This document shows positions 8,033 to 17,068 of a DNA stretch of 64,000 nt, piece after piece. The stretch is taken from the NCBI RefSeq assembly GCF_021653995.1, contig NZ_JAJJOZ010000002.1:1-64000 (forward strand). The letters are read 5' to 3'. Both the position numbers and the translations under genes were made by a program. The stretch is from Allopusillimonas lactea. Its GTDB lineage: Bacteria; Pseudomonadota; Gammaproteobacteria; Burkholderiales; Burkholderiaceae_B. The number at the start of each line of letters is the position of its first letter. Position 1 is the stretch's first letter. The notes beneath the pieces were generated by a model. That model ran no database searches. It was not told where the DNA came from and worked only from the letters and a program-made list of their open reading frames with translations.

Positions 8033-9715
8033 ATGGAAATCCGACGCACCATCCTCTGGATGATATTCTCCTTCTCGCTCTTGCTGTTATGGAATAACTG
8101 GCAAGTGCATAACGGCAAGCCATCGCTGTTCGGCGGCAACCCGCCTGCAACACAGCAGGCCGACAGCCAGCAGGCGGCCACCCCGGCAGATACCAGCGTG
8201 CCGGCGCCCGCAGCGGCCGTTGGGCCCACGGCTGCCAATGTGCCCGGCGGCAACGGTACGCAGACGGCGCAGCCCCAGGCAGAAAAAGTCAACATCAAAA
8301 CCGATGTCTATGACCTGACCTTCGATACCCTGGGCGCGCAACTGGTCAAGGCCGAACTGCTGAACTATACGGCGCCTGGCAGCAAAGACCAGCCCATGGT
8401 GCTGTTCGACAACGTTCCGTCCAACACCTATCTGGCCCAGACAGGCGTCATCGGCGCGCCACAGGGTGCCAGCTACCCCACGCACCTGACGCCGTTCACC
8501 CTTGTTTCGCAGGGCCGCAGCCTTGAGGGCGACAAGCTCGACGTCGTATTCGAGGCACAGTCCGATGGCCTGCGCGTCGTCAAAACATACACGCTGCGCC
8601 GCGGCAGCTACGACATCGACGTGCGCCACGACATCTACAACGTCGGCAGCCAGCCTGTCTCGCCGTCGCTGTATCTGCAACTCACGCGCGACAGCAACGA
8701 TCCTGGCGACAAATCCGCGTTCTACAGCACGTTCACCGGCCCCGCACTCTATTCGGCCGAAGAAAAATTCCAGAAGATCCCGTTCAAGGACATCGACAAG
8801 GGCAATGCCAGCTATGTCAAACAGGCCGACAACGGCTGGATCGGCATGGTGCAGCACTACTTCGCCTCCGCCTGGGTGCCGAAGGAAGGCGTAACCCGCC
8901 ACAACGAAGCCCTGCGCCTGTCCAACAACCTGTATGCCATCCGCACCATCGAGGCGGTCGGCACGATCCAGCCGGGCCAGCACATCGCCGTGGACAGCAG
9001 CCTGTGGGTCGGCCCGCAAGACCAGAAAGCCATGAGCGCCATCGCGCCGGGGCTCGAACTGGTTGTCGACTACGGCTGGCTCACCATCATTGCCAAGCCA
9101 CTGTTCAAGCTGATGACCTGGATCCACAGCCTTCTGGGCAACTGGGGCTGGACGATCGTCGTACTCACGCTGCTGATCAAGCTGGTGTTCTACCCGCTGT
9201 CGGCCGCCAGCTACCGCTCTATGGCCAAAATGAAGCAGGTGGCGCCGCGCATGCAGGCGCTGCGTGAAAAATTCGGCGACGACAAGGCCAAGCTGAACGC
9301 CGCCATGATGGAGATGTACCGCACCGAAAAGATTAATCCGCTGGGCGGCTGCCTACCCATGGTGATCCAGATCCCGGTGTTCATTGCACTGTACTGGGTG
9401 CTGCTGGGCAGCGTCGAAATGCGCGGCGCGCCGTGGGTGCTTTGGATCCACGACCTCTCGGCCCGCGATCCCTGGTTCATCCTGCCCGCCATCATGATGG
9501 CCACGATGTTCCTGCAGATCAAGCTCAACCCCACGCCACCCGATCCCACCCAGGCCAAGATCATGATGATCATGCCGCTGGTGTTCGGCGGGATGATGTT
9601 CTTCTTCCCGGCCGGCCTGGTACTGTACTGGTGCGTCAACAACGCCGTGTCCATCGCGCAGCAGCGCTACATCATGCATAAGCTAGACAAAGAAACGGCC
9701 GCCGCATCACGCTAA
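8033..9715 (+). CDS. yidC: Membrane protein insertase YidC
   Basis: Inner-membrane insertase and chaperone acting alone or with SecYEG. The 560 residues show the Gram-negative layout: TM1 (about 6-22), an Ala/Pro/Gln-rich linker and large periplasmic domain (about 40-340), then the conserved five-helix core starting near LFKLMTWIHSLLGNWGWTIVVLTLLIKLVFYPLSAASYRSMAKM. The cytoplasmic coiled hairpin (RMQALREKFGDDKAKLNAAMMEMYRTEKINPLGGCLP) and the final helices with FFFPAGLVLYW follow. It closes the rpmH cluster. In many relatives mnmE follows directly, but here other genes intervene. Confidence 0.98.
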   Translation: MEIRRTILWMIFSFSLLLLWNNWQVHNGKPSLFGGNPPATQQADSQQAATPADTSVPAPAAAVGPTAANVPGGNGTQTAQPQAEKVNIKTDVYDLTFDTLGAQLVKAELLNYTAPGSKDQPMVLFDNVPSNTYLAQTGVIGAPQGASYPTHLTPFTLVSQGRSLEGDKLDVVFEAQSDGLRVVKTYTLRRGSYDIDVRHDIYNVGSQPVSPSLYLQLTRDSNDPGDKSAFYSTFTGPALYSAEEKFQKIPFKDIDKGNASYVKQADNGWIGMVQHYFASAWVPKEGVTRHNEALRLSNNLYAIRTIEAVGTIQPGQHIAVDSSLWVGPQDQKAMSAIAPGLELVVDYGWLTIIAKPLFKLMTWIHSLLGNWGWTIVVLTLLIKLVFYPLSAASYRSMAKMKQVAPRMQALREKFGDDKAKLNAAMMEMYRTEKINPLGGCLPMVIQIPVFIALYWVLLGSVEMRGAPWVLWIHDLSARDPWFILPAIMMATMFLQIKLNPTPPDPTQAKIMMIMPLVFGGMMFFFPAGLVLYWCVNNAVSIAQQRYIMHKLDKETAAASR

Positions 9716-9770
9716 ACCACCACTGTGCGCACCCTGGTTTAAAAGGGCGCGCACAGGTATCGTGCAGCAC

Positions 9771-9833
9771 CAAAGCCCCGCGCAATGAACCGCACCCCTC
9801 CAGGGGATCAGTTCACAAATGCGCGGGGCTTTG
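9771..9833. terminator. Long inverted repeat downstream of yidC
   Basis: CAAAGCCCCGCGCA pairs perfectly with TGCGCGGGGCTTTG over 14 bp across a 35-nt loop. The loop contains a second small hairpin (CCCCTCCAGGGG). A weaker stem, TGTGCGC with GCGCACA, lies just before (9724-9755). There is no T run, so intrinsic termination is uncertain. A stable 3' structure protecting the yidC transcript is an alternative. Confidence 0.5.
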
Positions 9834-10008
9834 CGCATTATGGGTTATTCCCGATACCGGGCGCTTTAGGCTTCCTGTAACGTCCCCAGACCAGTCTTGA
9901 AGCCGCCAGCGGGGGATTGCCCATGGGCATCGCGGCGGGTTTCAAGCGTGTGCCCAGACATCGCAACAACAAGCCGAGCACCGCCGCAGCGGCGCAAAAG
10001 GAGACACC

Positions 10009-11265
10009 ATGGCCACATCTTGTGCCTGTAACCACAAGCCGCACACTTCCGCGAGCCTTCACACAAGCCCGGCGGCTACACCCCGCCATCGGCTGCTCGC
10101 ACCGGGCGCCATGGCGGCGGCGCTGCTATGCGGCGCACTGGGGGTAGCAGCCCCCGCAGCGGCGCAAGACCCCATTAAAATCGGTTTCATTGCCACCATG
10201 TCCGGCCCCGGCGGCGCGCTGGGGCAAGATATGTACGACGCGTTCATGCTGGCCATTGAGCAAAAGGGCGGCAAACTAGGTGGCGTCCCGGTTCAGGTGA
10301 TCCGCGAAGACGACCAGCTCAAACCCGATGTGGGCGTACAAGCCGCAACGCGCCTGCTCAAGAGCGAACACGTGCAGATTATCACCGGCGTTACGTTCTC
10401 CAACGTAATGATGGCCATCCACAAGCCCATCACCGATGCGGGCGTGTTCCTGATCGGCTCCAACGCCGGCCCGGCGCCCATCGCCGGCAAGCAGTGCTCA
10501 CCCAATTTCTTCTCTACCTCGTGGGACAACGACATGCTGCATGAGGCCGGTGGCCAACTGGCCACCGACCTGGGCTACAAGAATATGTACGTCATGGCCG
10601 CCAACTACCAGGCTGGCCGCGACGCGGTGTCTGGCTTCAAGCGCGACTACACCGGCACCGTCATCAACGAGGTCTACACGCAAGTCAATCAACCCGACTA
10701 CTCGGCCGAATTGGCGCAACTGCAGGCGGCCTCACCCGACGCCGTTTACGTGTTCTACCCAGGCGGCATGGGGGTTAACTTCGTCAAGCAATACCGTCAG
10801 GCGGGCCTGCTGGGCACGGTGCCCCTGCTATCGGCCGCCAGTATCGACGGCTCCACCCTGCCAGCGCTCAAGTCGATTGCCGTGGGCGCTATCACCAGCG
10901 CGCCTTATGCGCCCAATATCGACAACCCGCAGAACAAGCAGTTTGTGGAAGCCTTCGTAAAAGCCTACAAACGTCAGCCCTCAATGTATGCGGCGCAATC
11001 GTATGACGCGGCCAGCCTGATCGATTCCGCGCTTGCGAAGGTCAAGGGCGACCTGAGCAACAAGGATGCCTTCCGCGCAGCCCTCAAGCAGGCCGATTTC
11101 CAATCGGTGCGCGGCAGCTTCAAGTTCGACTCCAACCACTTTCCCGACGCCCCCTTCTACCGTGTAGACGTGGTAGACGGGCCGGACGGCGCAGTGCTGC
11201 AGGCATCCACACCTATCAAAATCGCAAAGCGCGCCAATTTTGCCGCGCAATGTGACATGAAATAA
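10009..11265 (+). CDS. Branched-chain amino acid-type ABC transporter, periplasmic binding protein
   Basis: Periplasmic receptor of a LivK-type (HAAT) importer. The 418 residues start with a long signal region whose hydrophobic core (GAMAAALLCGALGVAAPAAA) ends at an AQD cleavage site near residue 52. The type I periplasmic fold follows (IKIGFIATMSGPGGALGQDMYDAFMLAIEQKGGKLGG...). A strong AAAAGGAGA site precedes the ATG. First gene of a five-gene transporter operon. Members of this family bind amino acids, amides, urea or aromatic acids, and the substrate cannot be told from the sequence. Confidence 0.92.
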   Translation: MATSCACNHKPHTSASLHTSPAATPRHRLLAPGAMAAALLCGALGVAAPAAAQDPIKIGFIATMSGPGGALGQDMYDAFMLAIEQKGGKLGGVPVQVIREDDQLKPDVGVQAATRLLKSEHVQIITGVTFSNVMMAIHKPITDAGVFLIGSNAGPAPIAGKQCSPNFFSTSWDNDMLHEAGGQLATDLGYKNMYVMAANYQAGRDAVSGFKRDYTGTVINEVYTQVNQPDYSAELAQLQAASPDAVYVFYPGGMGVNFVKQYRQAGLLGTVPLLSAASIDGSTLPALKSIAVGAITSAPYAPNIDNPQNKQFVEAFVKAYKRQPSMYAAQSYDAASLIDSALAKVKGDLSNKDAFRAALKQADFQSVRGSFKFDSNHFPDAPFYRVDVVDGPDGAVLQASTPIKIAKRANFAAQCDMK

Positions 11266-11324
11266 CGCCAACCCCGTAGGCGGCCCGTGTGCATTGGGCC
11301 GTCCGCGCAACGCGGAGGCCAGGC

Positions 11325-12245
11325 TTGAGCCCTGCCCTATTCTTTATACAGACGCTCAATGGCCTGCAACTGGGCGTGCTGCTGTTTCTCATGGCGGCGG
11401 GGCTGACACTGGTGTTCGGCATCATGAGCTTCGTCAACCTGGCGCATGGCTCGCTATATATGATGGGCGCGTTTTTCGCGGCCTCGCTGTACAACTACAC
11501 CGGCTCATTTCTGCTGGCGGCTGTTCTGCTGATACCGGCCATGGCGGTCTTGGGGCTTGTCATCAACCAGATTGCGCTGCGCAAGCTATACCAGCGCAGC
11601 CACCTGGACCAGGTGTTGGCCACCTTCGGCCTGATCCTATTTTTCAATGAAATCGCCCGCATGATCTGGGGGCCTTCGCCCTACTACATGGAAGTGCCCG
11701 AATACCTGATCGGCACGGTAAACGTGTTGGGCGTGCGCTACCCCGCATATCGCCTGGTGGTGATCGCTGCGGGGCTGCTGGTGGCGCTGGGCTGTTACCT
11801 GCTCATCCACCGTACGCGCATCGGCATGCTGATACGCGCTGGTGCGACGCACCGCGCCATGGTGGATGCCTTGGGCGTGAACATCAACCTGCTCAATGCG
11901 CTCCTGTTTGCCCTGGGCGCCATCCTTGCAGGCTTCGCGGGCTTGCTGGCGGGGCCGATTATGTCGGTGCAGGCCGGCATGGGCGAGCCCATCCTGATTC
12001 TGACCATGGTGGTGATTGTGATCGGCGGCATAGGCTCCATACGGGGCGCATTCTATGCGTCGCTCATCGTGGGGGTGGTCGACACCCTTGGGCGCACGGT
12101 GCTGCCCGCCGTACTTCGCACTATGCTCGAGCGCAGTGCGGCCGATGTCGCAGGCCCTGCGCTGGCTTCCATGATGATTTATCTACTGATGGCCATCGTG
12201 TTGGCATTACGGCCCGAAGGGCTGTTTCCGGTACAACGGCATTGA
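11325..12245 (+). CDS. livH: Branched-chain amino acid-type ABC permease LivH
   Basis: Integral membrane subunit, about 306 residues with eight or so hydrophobic helices. Family blocks include QTLNGLQLGVLLFLMAAGLTLVFGIMSFVNLAHGSLYMMGA near the start and GLLAGPIMSVQAGMGEPILILTMVVIVIGGIGSIRGAF, the cytoplasmic coupling region, later. The TTG at 11325 is preferred because CGGAGG lies 7 nt upstream. A GTG at 11289 in the same frame would add 12 unconserved residues. The stop overlaps livM. Confidence 0.92.
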   Translation: MSPALFFIQTLNGLQLGVLLFLMAAGLTLVFGIMSFVNLAHGSLYMMGAFFAASLYNYTGSFLLAAVLLIPAMAVLGLVINQIALRKLYQRSHLDQVLATFGLILFFNEIARMIWGPSPYYMEVPEYLIGTVNVLGVRYPAYRLVVIAAGLLVALGCYLLIHRTRIGMLIRAGATHRAMVDALGVNINLLNALLFALGAILAGFAGLLAGPIMSVQAGMGEPILILTMVVIVIGGIGSIRGAFYASLIVGVVDTLGRTVLPAVLRTMLERSAADVAGPALASMMIYLLMAIVLALRPEGLFPVQRH

Positions 12246-13264
12246 TGCCTCGATTGATGTATTGCGTTATGCGCCAAATGATAGACCGGTTTTGCCAGTT
12301 GCCCCTCGCCACCCGAGCGGGGTTGTTTTTGCTGTTGCTGCTCGCCTTGGCCCCCGTGTTTGCACAAGATGAACCCTTCGCCATCACACTGCTCACGCGT
12401 ATTCTCATCTTTGCCTTGGCGGCGCTGTCCCTCAACCTGATCCTGGGCTACGGCGGCATGGTGAGCTTTGGCCATGCGTTGTTCCTGGGCCTGGGTGTAT
12501 ACAGTGCGGCAATCCTGAGCCACCACGGTATAGCCAGCGGCTGGGCGCACTTGTTGGTAACGCTGGCCGTGTGCGGCGCTGTAGGGCTGATTACCGGTTG
12601 CATAGTGCTGCGCACGACAGGCATTTCCTTCATTATGATTACGCTGGCCTTTGCGCAAATGTTCTACTTTCTGTTCGTCAGCTTGAGCCAGTACGGCGGC
12701 GACGATGGCATGCGCCTGGCGGCAAGCAGCCGCTTCGGTGGCCTGCAGTTGGGTGATGGCCCGGTACTGTATCTCCTTACCCTGGCGCTCGTGTGCGCCG
12801 CCCTGTATGGCTGCCACCGCCTCATCCATTCCCGTTTGGGCATGGTGCTGCGCGCCAGCAACAGCAACGACAAACGCATGCGCGCGCTGGGCTACCCCAC
12901 CTTTCGCTACCGCTTGGCGGTTTATGTACTGGCCGCAATGATATGCGGCGTGGCCGGCCTGCTGTATGCCAATCTCACGCAATTCGCCTCGCCGTCTTAT
13001 ATGTCGTGGACAACGTCAGGCGAACTGATCGTGATGGTGATGCTGGGTGGCCTGGGCACACTCTTCGGCCCCGTGTTCGGCGCCGTGGCGATGATTCTCG
13101 CCGAGGAAGGCCTGAAAGCCGTCACTGACCACTGGATGGTGATTTTCGGGCCACTGATCGTGATTGTGGCCCTCGCCAGCCGACAAGGCTTGGTGGGCCT
13201 GCTGGCAGGGTGGGAGCACCGCCGCCGCGCGCGAGCACCACTGGACGGGAGGCGCCGCGCATGA
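12245..13264 (+). CDS. livM: Branched-chain amino acid-type ABC permease LivM
   Basis: Second membrane subunit, about 339 residues with multiple hydrophobic helices. Conserved LivM stretches include LSLNLILGYGGMVSFGHALFLGLGVYSAA and the C-terminal EELIVMVMLGGLGTLFGPVFGA-like region (here GELIVMVMLGGLGTLFGPVFGA). The start overlaps the livH stop (TGATG). Several downstream in-frame ATG codons exist, so the exact N-terminus is uncertain. The stop overlaps livG by ATGA. Confidence 0.92.
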   Translation: MPRLMYCVMRQMIDRFCQLPLATRAGLFLLLLLALAPVFAQDEPFAITLLTRILIFALAALSLNLILGYGGMVSFGHALFLGLGVYSAAILSHHGIASGWAHLLVTLAVCGAVGLITGCIVLRTTGISFIMITLAFAQMFYFLFVSLSQYGGDDGMRLAASSRFGGLQLGDGPVLYLLTLALVCAALYGCHRLIHSRLGMVLRASNSNDKRMRALGYPTFRYRLAVYVLAAMICGVAGLLYANLTQFASPSYMSWTTSGELIVMVMLGGLGTLFGPVFGAVAMILAEEGLKAVTDHWMVIFGPLIVIVALASRQGLVGLLAGWEHRRRARAPLDGRRRA

Positions 13265-14004
13265 GTCTGCTTTCTGTACGCCAACTGCGCAAGCGCTACG
13301 GTGGGCTGCAAGCCACCGACTGTGTCGACCTGGACATTGCCACCGGCGAACTGCACGCCATCATTGGCCCCAACGGCGCCGGCAAAAGCACACTGATCGG
13401 GCAACTGGCCGGAGAACTGCGGCCCGACTCGGGCACCATCACACTACAAGGCAAAGACATTACACGAGAGCCGGTCGAACGCCGCGCATTGCTTGGCCTG
13501 GCGCGTTCATACCAAATCACCTCTGTCTTTCCGGAATTCACTGCTCAGCAGAATGTGATGTTGGCGGTGCAGGCGCACCAAGGCCATAGTTTTCGTGCCT
13601 GGCAGCCTGTGGCGGCTCAGCCGTCGCTCACGGGCCCCGCGCAGGCCATGCTGGAAAGGGTAGGCCTGGCGCACCGGCGCGACACGCCTGCCGCCGATCT
13701 CGCCCATGGCGAGCAGCGCCAGCTCGAATTGGCCATGGTACTTGCGGGCGAACCTCGCCTGCTGCTCCTGGACGAGCCCATGGCCGGCATGAGCCAGGCG
13801 GAGTCAGCCGACATGACACACCTGCTGCAATCGCTCAAGGGGCGCTACGGCATCGTGTTGGTGGAGCACGACATGGATGCCGTGTTCCGTCTTGCCGACC
13901 GCGTATCCGTATTGGTGTATGGCCGCATCATCGCCACTGGCGATGCCGCCTACGTTCGCAAGCACCCCGACGTGCGAGCCGCCTACCTGGGAGATGAGGC
14001 ATGA
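13261..14004 (+). CDS. livG: Branched-chain amino acid-type ABC ATPase LivG
   Basis: Cytoplasmic ATP-binding subunit, 247 residues from the ATG that overlaps the livM stop. Walker A is GPNGAGKST, followed by a Q-loop in ARSYQITSVFPEFT. The signature region is degenerate (LAHGEQRQLELAMVLA, with AHGEQ where most ABC proteins have SGGQQ, common in LivG). Walker B is RLLLLDEPMAGMS and the switch His is in VLVEHDMDAVF. The stop overlaps livF by ATGA. Confidence 0.93.
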   Translation: MSLLSVRQLRKRYGGLQATDCVDLDIATGELHAIIGPNGAGKSTLIGQLAGELRPDSGTITLQGKDITREPVERRALLGLARSYQITSVFPEFTAQQNVMLAVQAHQGHSFRAWQPVAAQPSLTGPAQAMLERVGLAHRRDTPAADLAHGEQRQLELAMVLAGEPRLLLLDEPMAGMSQAESADMTHLLQSLKGRYGIVLVEHDMDAVFRLADRVSVLVYGRIIATGDAAYVRKHPDVRAAYLGDEA

Positions 14005-14711
14005 CGGCGCTGCTTGCGGTGCGCGGCATCGATGTTTTCTACGGCGCGAGCCAAGCCCTGTTCGGCATGGATTTCGAGATCCGCGAAGGCGAGTTCGTGA
14101 CACTGCTGGGCCGCAATGGCATGGGCAAGTCCACTAGCGTCAAGGCCATCGTCGGTTTTATGGCGCCCGCCGTTGGTGGCATCGACTTTGCGGGCAAGCC
14201 CATCAACGGCCTGCCACCTCATAAAATTGCCCGTGCCGGCATTGGCCTGGTACCTGAAGGGCGGCAGATCTTCCCAACACTGACCGTGCATGAGAACCTG
14301 GTGGCTACCGCGCACAACAGGCAGCGCCTGGCTCGCCCCTGGACGACGGAACGAATCTATGCCCTCTTTCCCCGCCTGCGGGAGCGCGCGGGCCAATCGG
14401 GCAGCACGCTGTCCGGCGGCGAGCAGCAGATGCTGGCCATCGGCAGGGCGCTGATGACCAACCCGCGCCTGCTGATCCTGGACGAAGCCACCGAAGGGCT
14501 GGCGCCCCTCATCCGCCAGGAAATCTGGCGCTGTCTGGCCGAGCTCAAGCAACTGGGCATGACAATCCTGTGTATAGACAAAAACCTCGGGCCCTTGCTG
14601 CGGCTGGCGGATCGCCACTACATCGTTGAAAAGGGACGCGTGGTATGGCGGGGCGCATCCACAGAGCTTGAGGCGCAAAAGCCTGCACTACAGGCGTATC
14701 TGGGGGTGTAA
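14001..14711 (+). CDS. livF: Branched-chain amino acid-type ABC ATPase LivF
   Basis: Second ATPase of the importer, 236 residues. Walker A GRNGMGKST, a LivF-type segment GLVPEGRQIFPTLTVHENL, signature LSGGEQQMLAIGRAL, and Walker B RLLILDEATEGLAP. In the D-loop/H-loop region the family His is replaced: the strand reads ILCIDKNLGPLL, where most members have VEQN. This occurs in other LivF-like proteins but should be checked. Last gene of the operon, with all four junctions overlapping or tight. Confidence 0.93.
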   Translation: MTALLAVRGIDVFYGASQALFGMDFEIREGEFVTLLGRNGMGKSTSVKAIVGFMAPAVGGIDFAGKPINGLPPHKIARAGIGLVPEGRQIFPTLTVHENLVATAHNRQRLARPWTTERIYALFPRLRERAGQSGSTLSGGEQQMLAIGRALMTNPRLLILDEATEGLAPLIRQEIWRCLAELKQLGMTILCIDKNLGPLLRLADRHYIVEKGRVVWRGASTELEAQKPALQAYLGV

Positions 14712-15099
14712 AACCAAACATGCCATGGAGGGCAACAATGCGTATACGTCGTCAAGGCATGCTATGCACACGCACGCCATCGCTTATAAGCCTTACATAT
14801 CGCAGGCGATGGTGTCGTCCCAGTGTGCTCCGGGGGCCATAAGGTTTGGCGCCGACGACGGGTCGCAGCGCCAGCGCCGCTTGAACCAGCGCCGCTCAAG
14901 CCATTACCGCTTTAACTACTGCCGGTTAATAGTCTAGATAAATCAGTTATTTATTTATAATCAATTTTACTTAACAACCGGCATTCTCTAGACTTTCATC
15001 CATGTCCATAAAATGGCCCCGCACAGGGGGGTCAGCATGCAACATACCTTAACCGGTCAGGCAGCCTCAGCCGCCATCATTCTCCAGAAGGGATATGCC
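14712..15099 (+). promoter_or_regulatory. Upstream region of the catalase gene, with nested inverted repeats
   Basis: A 388-bp gap without a gene. Around an AT-rich core (14939-14970, rich in TTATTTATAATCAA) lie two nested inverted repeats: GCCGGTT (14921-14927) with AACCGGC (14976-14982), and AGTCTAGA (14931-14938) with TCTAGACT (14987-14994). This looks like a control region for katA. A redox regulator such as OxyR is plausible from biology, but I do not see its full four-part motif. Confidence 0.4.
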
Positions 15100-16551
15100 A
15101 TGAAGAAACTCACTACCGCCGCCGGCGCGCCCGTCGCCGACAACCAAAACATCATGACTGCCGGCCCGCGCGGCCCCGCCTTGTTACAGGATGTCTGGCT
15201 GATCGAGAAGCTGGCCCACTTCGACCGCGAAGTCATCCCCGAGCGCCGCATGCACGCCAAGGGCACGGGCGCCTATGGCACCTTTACCGTCACACACGAC
15301 ATTACCCAATACACCCGCGCCAAGATGTTCTCTGAAGTCGGCAAGAAAACGCCCATGTTTGCGCGCTTTTCCACCGTGGCAGGCGAGCGCGGCGCGGCGG
15401 ACGCCGAACGCGACATTCGCGGTATTGCGATGAAGTTCTATACCGAACAGGGCAATTGGGACCTGGTTGGCAACAATACGCCGGTGTTCTTCTTCCGTGA
15501 TCCACTTAAGTTCCCCGACCTGAACCACGCCGTCAAACGCGACCCGCGCACCGGCATGCGCAGCGCACAGAACAACTGGGAATTCTGGACCGGCCTGCCC
15601 GAGGCCCTGCACCAAGTCACTATTGTGATGAGCGACCGCGGCATCCCTGCGGGCTATCGCAATATGCATCTGTTCGGCAGCCACACATTCAGCTTCATCA
15701 ATGCGCAGAACGAGCGCTTCTGGGTCAAATTTCACTTCAAAACCCAGCAAGGCATCAAGAACCTGTCCGATGCCGAAGCATGTGAGGTGGTGGGCCGCGA
15801 CCGCGAAAGCTCGCACCGCGATCTTTTCGACGCGATCGAAAACGGCGACTTCCCGCGCTGGACGATGTATGTGCAGATCATGCCCGAGAAAGAAGCCGGT
15901 TCGTATCACCTGAACCCCTTCGACTTGACCAAAGTGTGGCCGCATGCAGACTACCCGATGATCGAGGTGGGCCAACTGGAACTGAACCGCAACCCCGAAA
16001 ACGTGTTCGCCGAAGTGGAGCAAGCCGCCTTCAACCCCGCCCATGTCGTACCCGGTATCGGCTTCTCGCCCGACCGCATGCTGCAGGCCAGGCTGTTTTC
16101 ATACGGCGACACCCAGCGCTACCGCCTGGGCATCAACCACCATCAAATCCCCGTCAATGCGCCCAAGTGCCCCTACCATGCCTTCCACCGGGACGGCGCC
16201 ATGCGGGTAGACGGTAACTATGGCGGCACCACGGGCAATCAGCCCAACAATAGCGGCGAATGGGAAGAGCAACCCGACTTCCGCGAGCCGCCCCTGTCCA
16301 TCGAGGGCGCGGCCGACCACTGGAACCACCGCGAAGACACGGACTACTTCTCGCAACCCGGCAACCTGTTCCGCCTGATGAGCGACGAACAAAAGCAGGC
16401 TCTGTTCGACAACACCGCCCGCGCCATCGCCGGCGTTACCAAAGACGTGCAACAGCGCCATATCGACCACTGCACCCAGGCGGACCCTGCCTACGGCGCG
16501 GGTGTGGCCGCAGCGATCGAAAAAGTGGAAAGCGCGATGAAACAAGGCTGA
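15100..16551 (+). CDS. katA: Monofunctional haem catalase (small-subunit, clade 3 type)
   Basis: Breaks down hydrogen peroxide to water and oxygen. The 483 residues fit the small-subunit catalases. The distal His is H52 in RRMHAKGTGAYG, the distal Asn is N125 in LVGNNTPVFF, and the proximal haem ligand is Y335 in RLFSYGDTQRYRLG. The family blocks RFSTVAGERGAADAERDIRG and YGGTTGNQPNNSGEW are intact. The ATG at 15100 has AAGGG upstream and gives the conserved short N-terminus, while in-frame codons further up add unconserved residues. No signal peptide, so cytoplasmic. Confidence 0.97.
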   Translation: MKKLTTAAGAPVADNQNIMTAGPRGPALLQDVWLIEKLAHFDREVIPERRMHAKGTGAYGTFTVTHDITQYTRAKMFSEVGKKTPMFARFSTVAGERGAADAERDIRGIAMKFYTEQGNWDLVGNNTPVFFFRDPLKFPDLNHAVKRDPRTGMRSAQNNWEFWTGLPEALHQVTIVMSDRGIPAGYRNMHLFGSHTFSFINAQNERFWVKFHFKTQQGIKNLSDAEACEVVGRDRESSHRDLFDAIENGDFPRWTMYVQIMPEKEAGSYHLNPFDLTKVWPHADYPMIEVGQLELNRNPENVFAEVEQAAFNPAHVVPGIGFSPDRMLQARLFSYGDTQRYRLGINHHQIPVNAPKCPYHAFHRDGAMRVDGNYGGTTGNQPNNSGEWEEQPDFREPPLSIEGAADHWNHREDTDYFSQPGNLFRLMSDEQKQALFDNTARAIAGVTKDVQQRHIDHCTQADPAYGAGVAAAIEKVESAMKQG

Positions 16552-16660
16552 TATCAGCCCCCGGCCCGGCGACGTCGCCCATCAAGCACATTTTGCACGT
16601 CGCCGCCGTTCGCGCTCCGTGATTCCGGCCAGCCAGATGGCCAGGCCGCAACAATACAAC

Positions 16661-16699
16661 GCCCCCGCAATGGCTCTTGAGCAGGCCCATTGCGGGGGC
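16661..16699. terminator. Strong hairpin between katA and the yciI-like gene
   Basis: A perfect 13-bp stem: GCCCCCGCAATGG (16661-16673) with CCATTGCGGGGGC (16687-16699). It lies between two convergent genes and could end both transcripts. T runs are short (GGTTGTT on the plus strand). Confidence 0.6.
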
Positions 16700-16730
16700 T
16701 GGTTGTTACAACCCGGCCTGGCAGGGATGC

Positions 16731-17027
16731 TTATAAATAGCACTCGCCGTCGAGATACGCCTTGCGCCAGCGCGTGATCGTCATGCGCTCGAACAGCCCC
16801 GCGATCGCGAACGGATCACGATTCACGAAATCCTCAGCTTCGGCGCGGGTTTCCACATCCACGATATATACGCTGCCCGTGCCCCCTGTGCCGTCATCCT
16901 CCAGCTTGGCGCCGCACGCCAGCAACAACGCTTTGTTCTCTTCAAGAAAATCCAAATGCTTGTCGCGCACCGACTGACGCAAAGCCTGGCTGTGGGGTTT
17001 GTCGAAGGTTTCGATCAGGTATGGCAT
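16731..17027 (-). CDS. YciI family protein
   Basis: 98-residue protein of the YciI/ferredoxin-like alpha-beta fold (MPYLIETFDKPHSQALRQSVRDKHLDFLEEN...). The HLDFLEEN motif after the first strand and the GSVYIVDVETRAEAEDFVNRDPFAIAGLF block are typical. Biochemical roles in the family vary and are mostly unknown. It is convergent with katA and divergent from mnmE, with only 41 bp to the mnmE start. This is the arrangement seen in some relatives. Confidence 0.85.
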   Translation of the reverse strand: MPYLIETFDKPHSQALRQSVRDKHLDFLEENKALLLACGAKLEDDGTGGTGSVYIVDVETRAEAEDFVNRDPFAIAGLFERMTITRWRKAYLDGECYL

Positions 17028-17068
17028 GATGGCTCCTTGTTGTGTGATTGTGAATTCCGGATTTTGCC

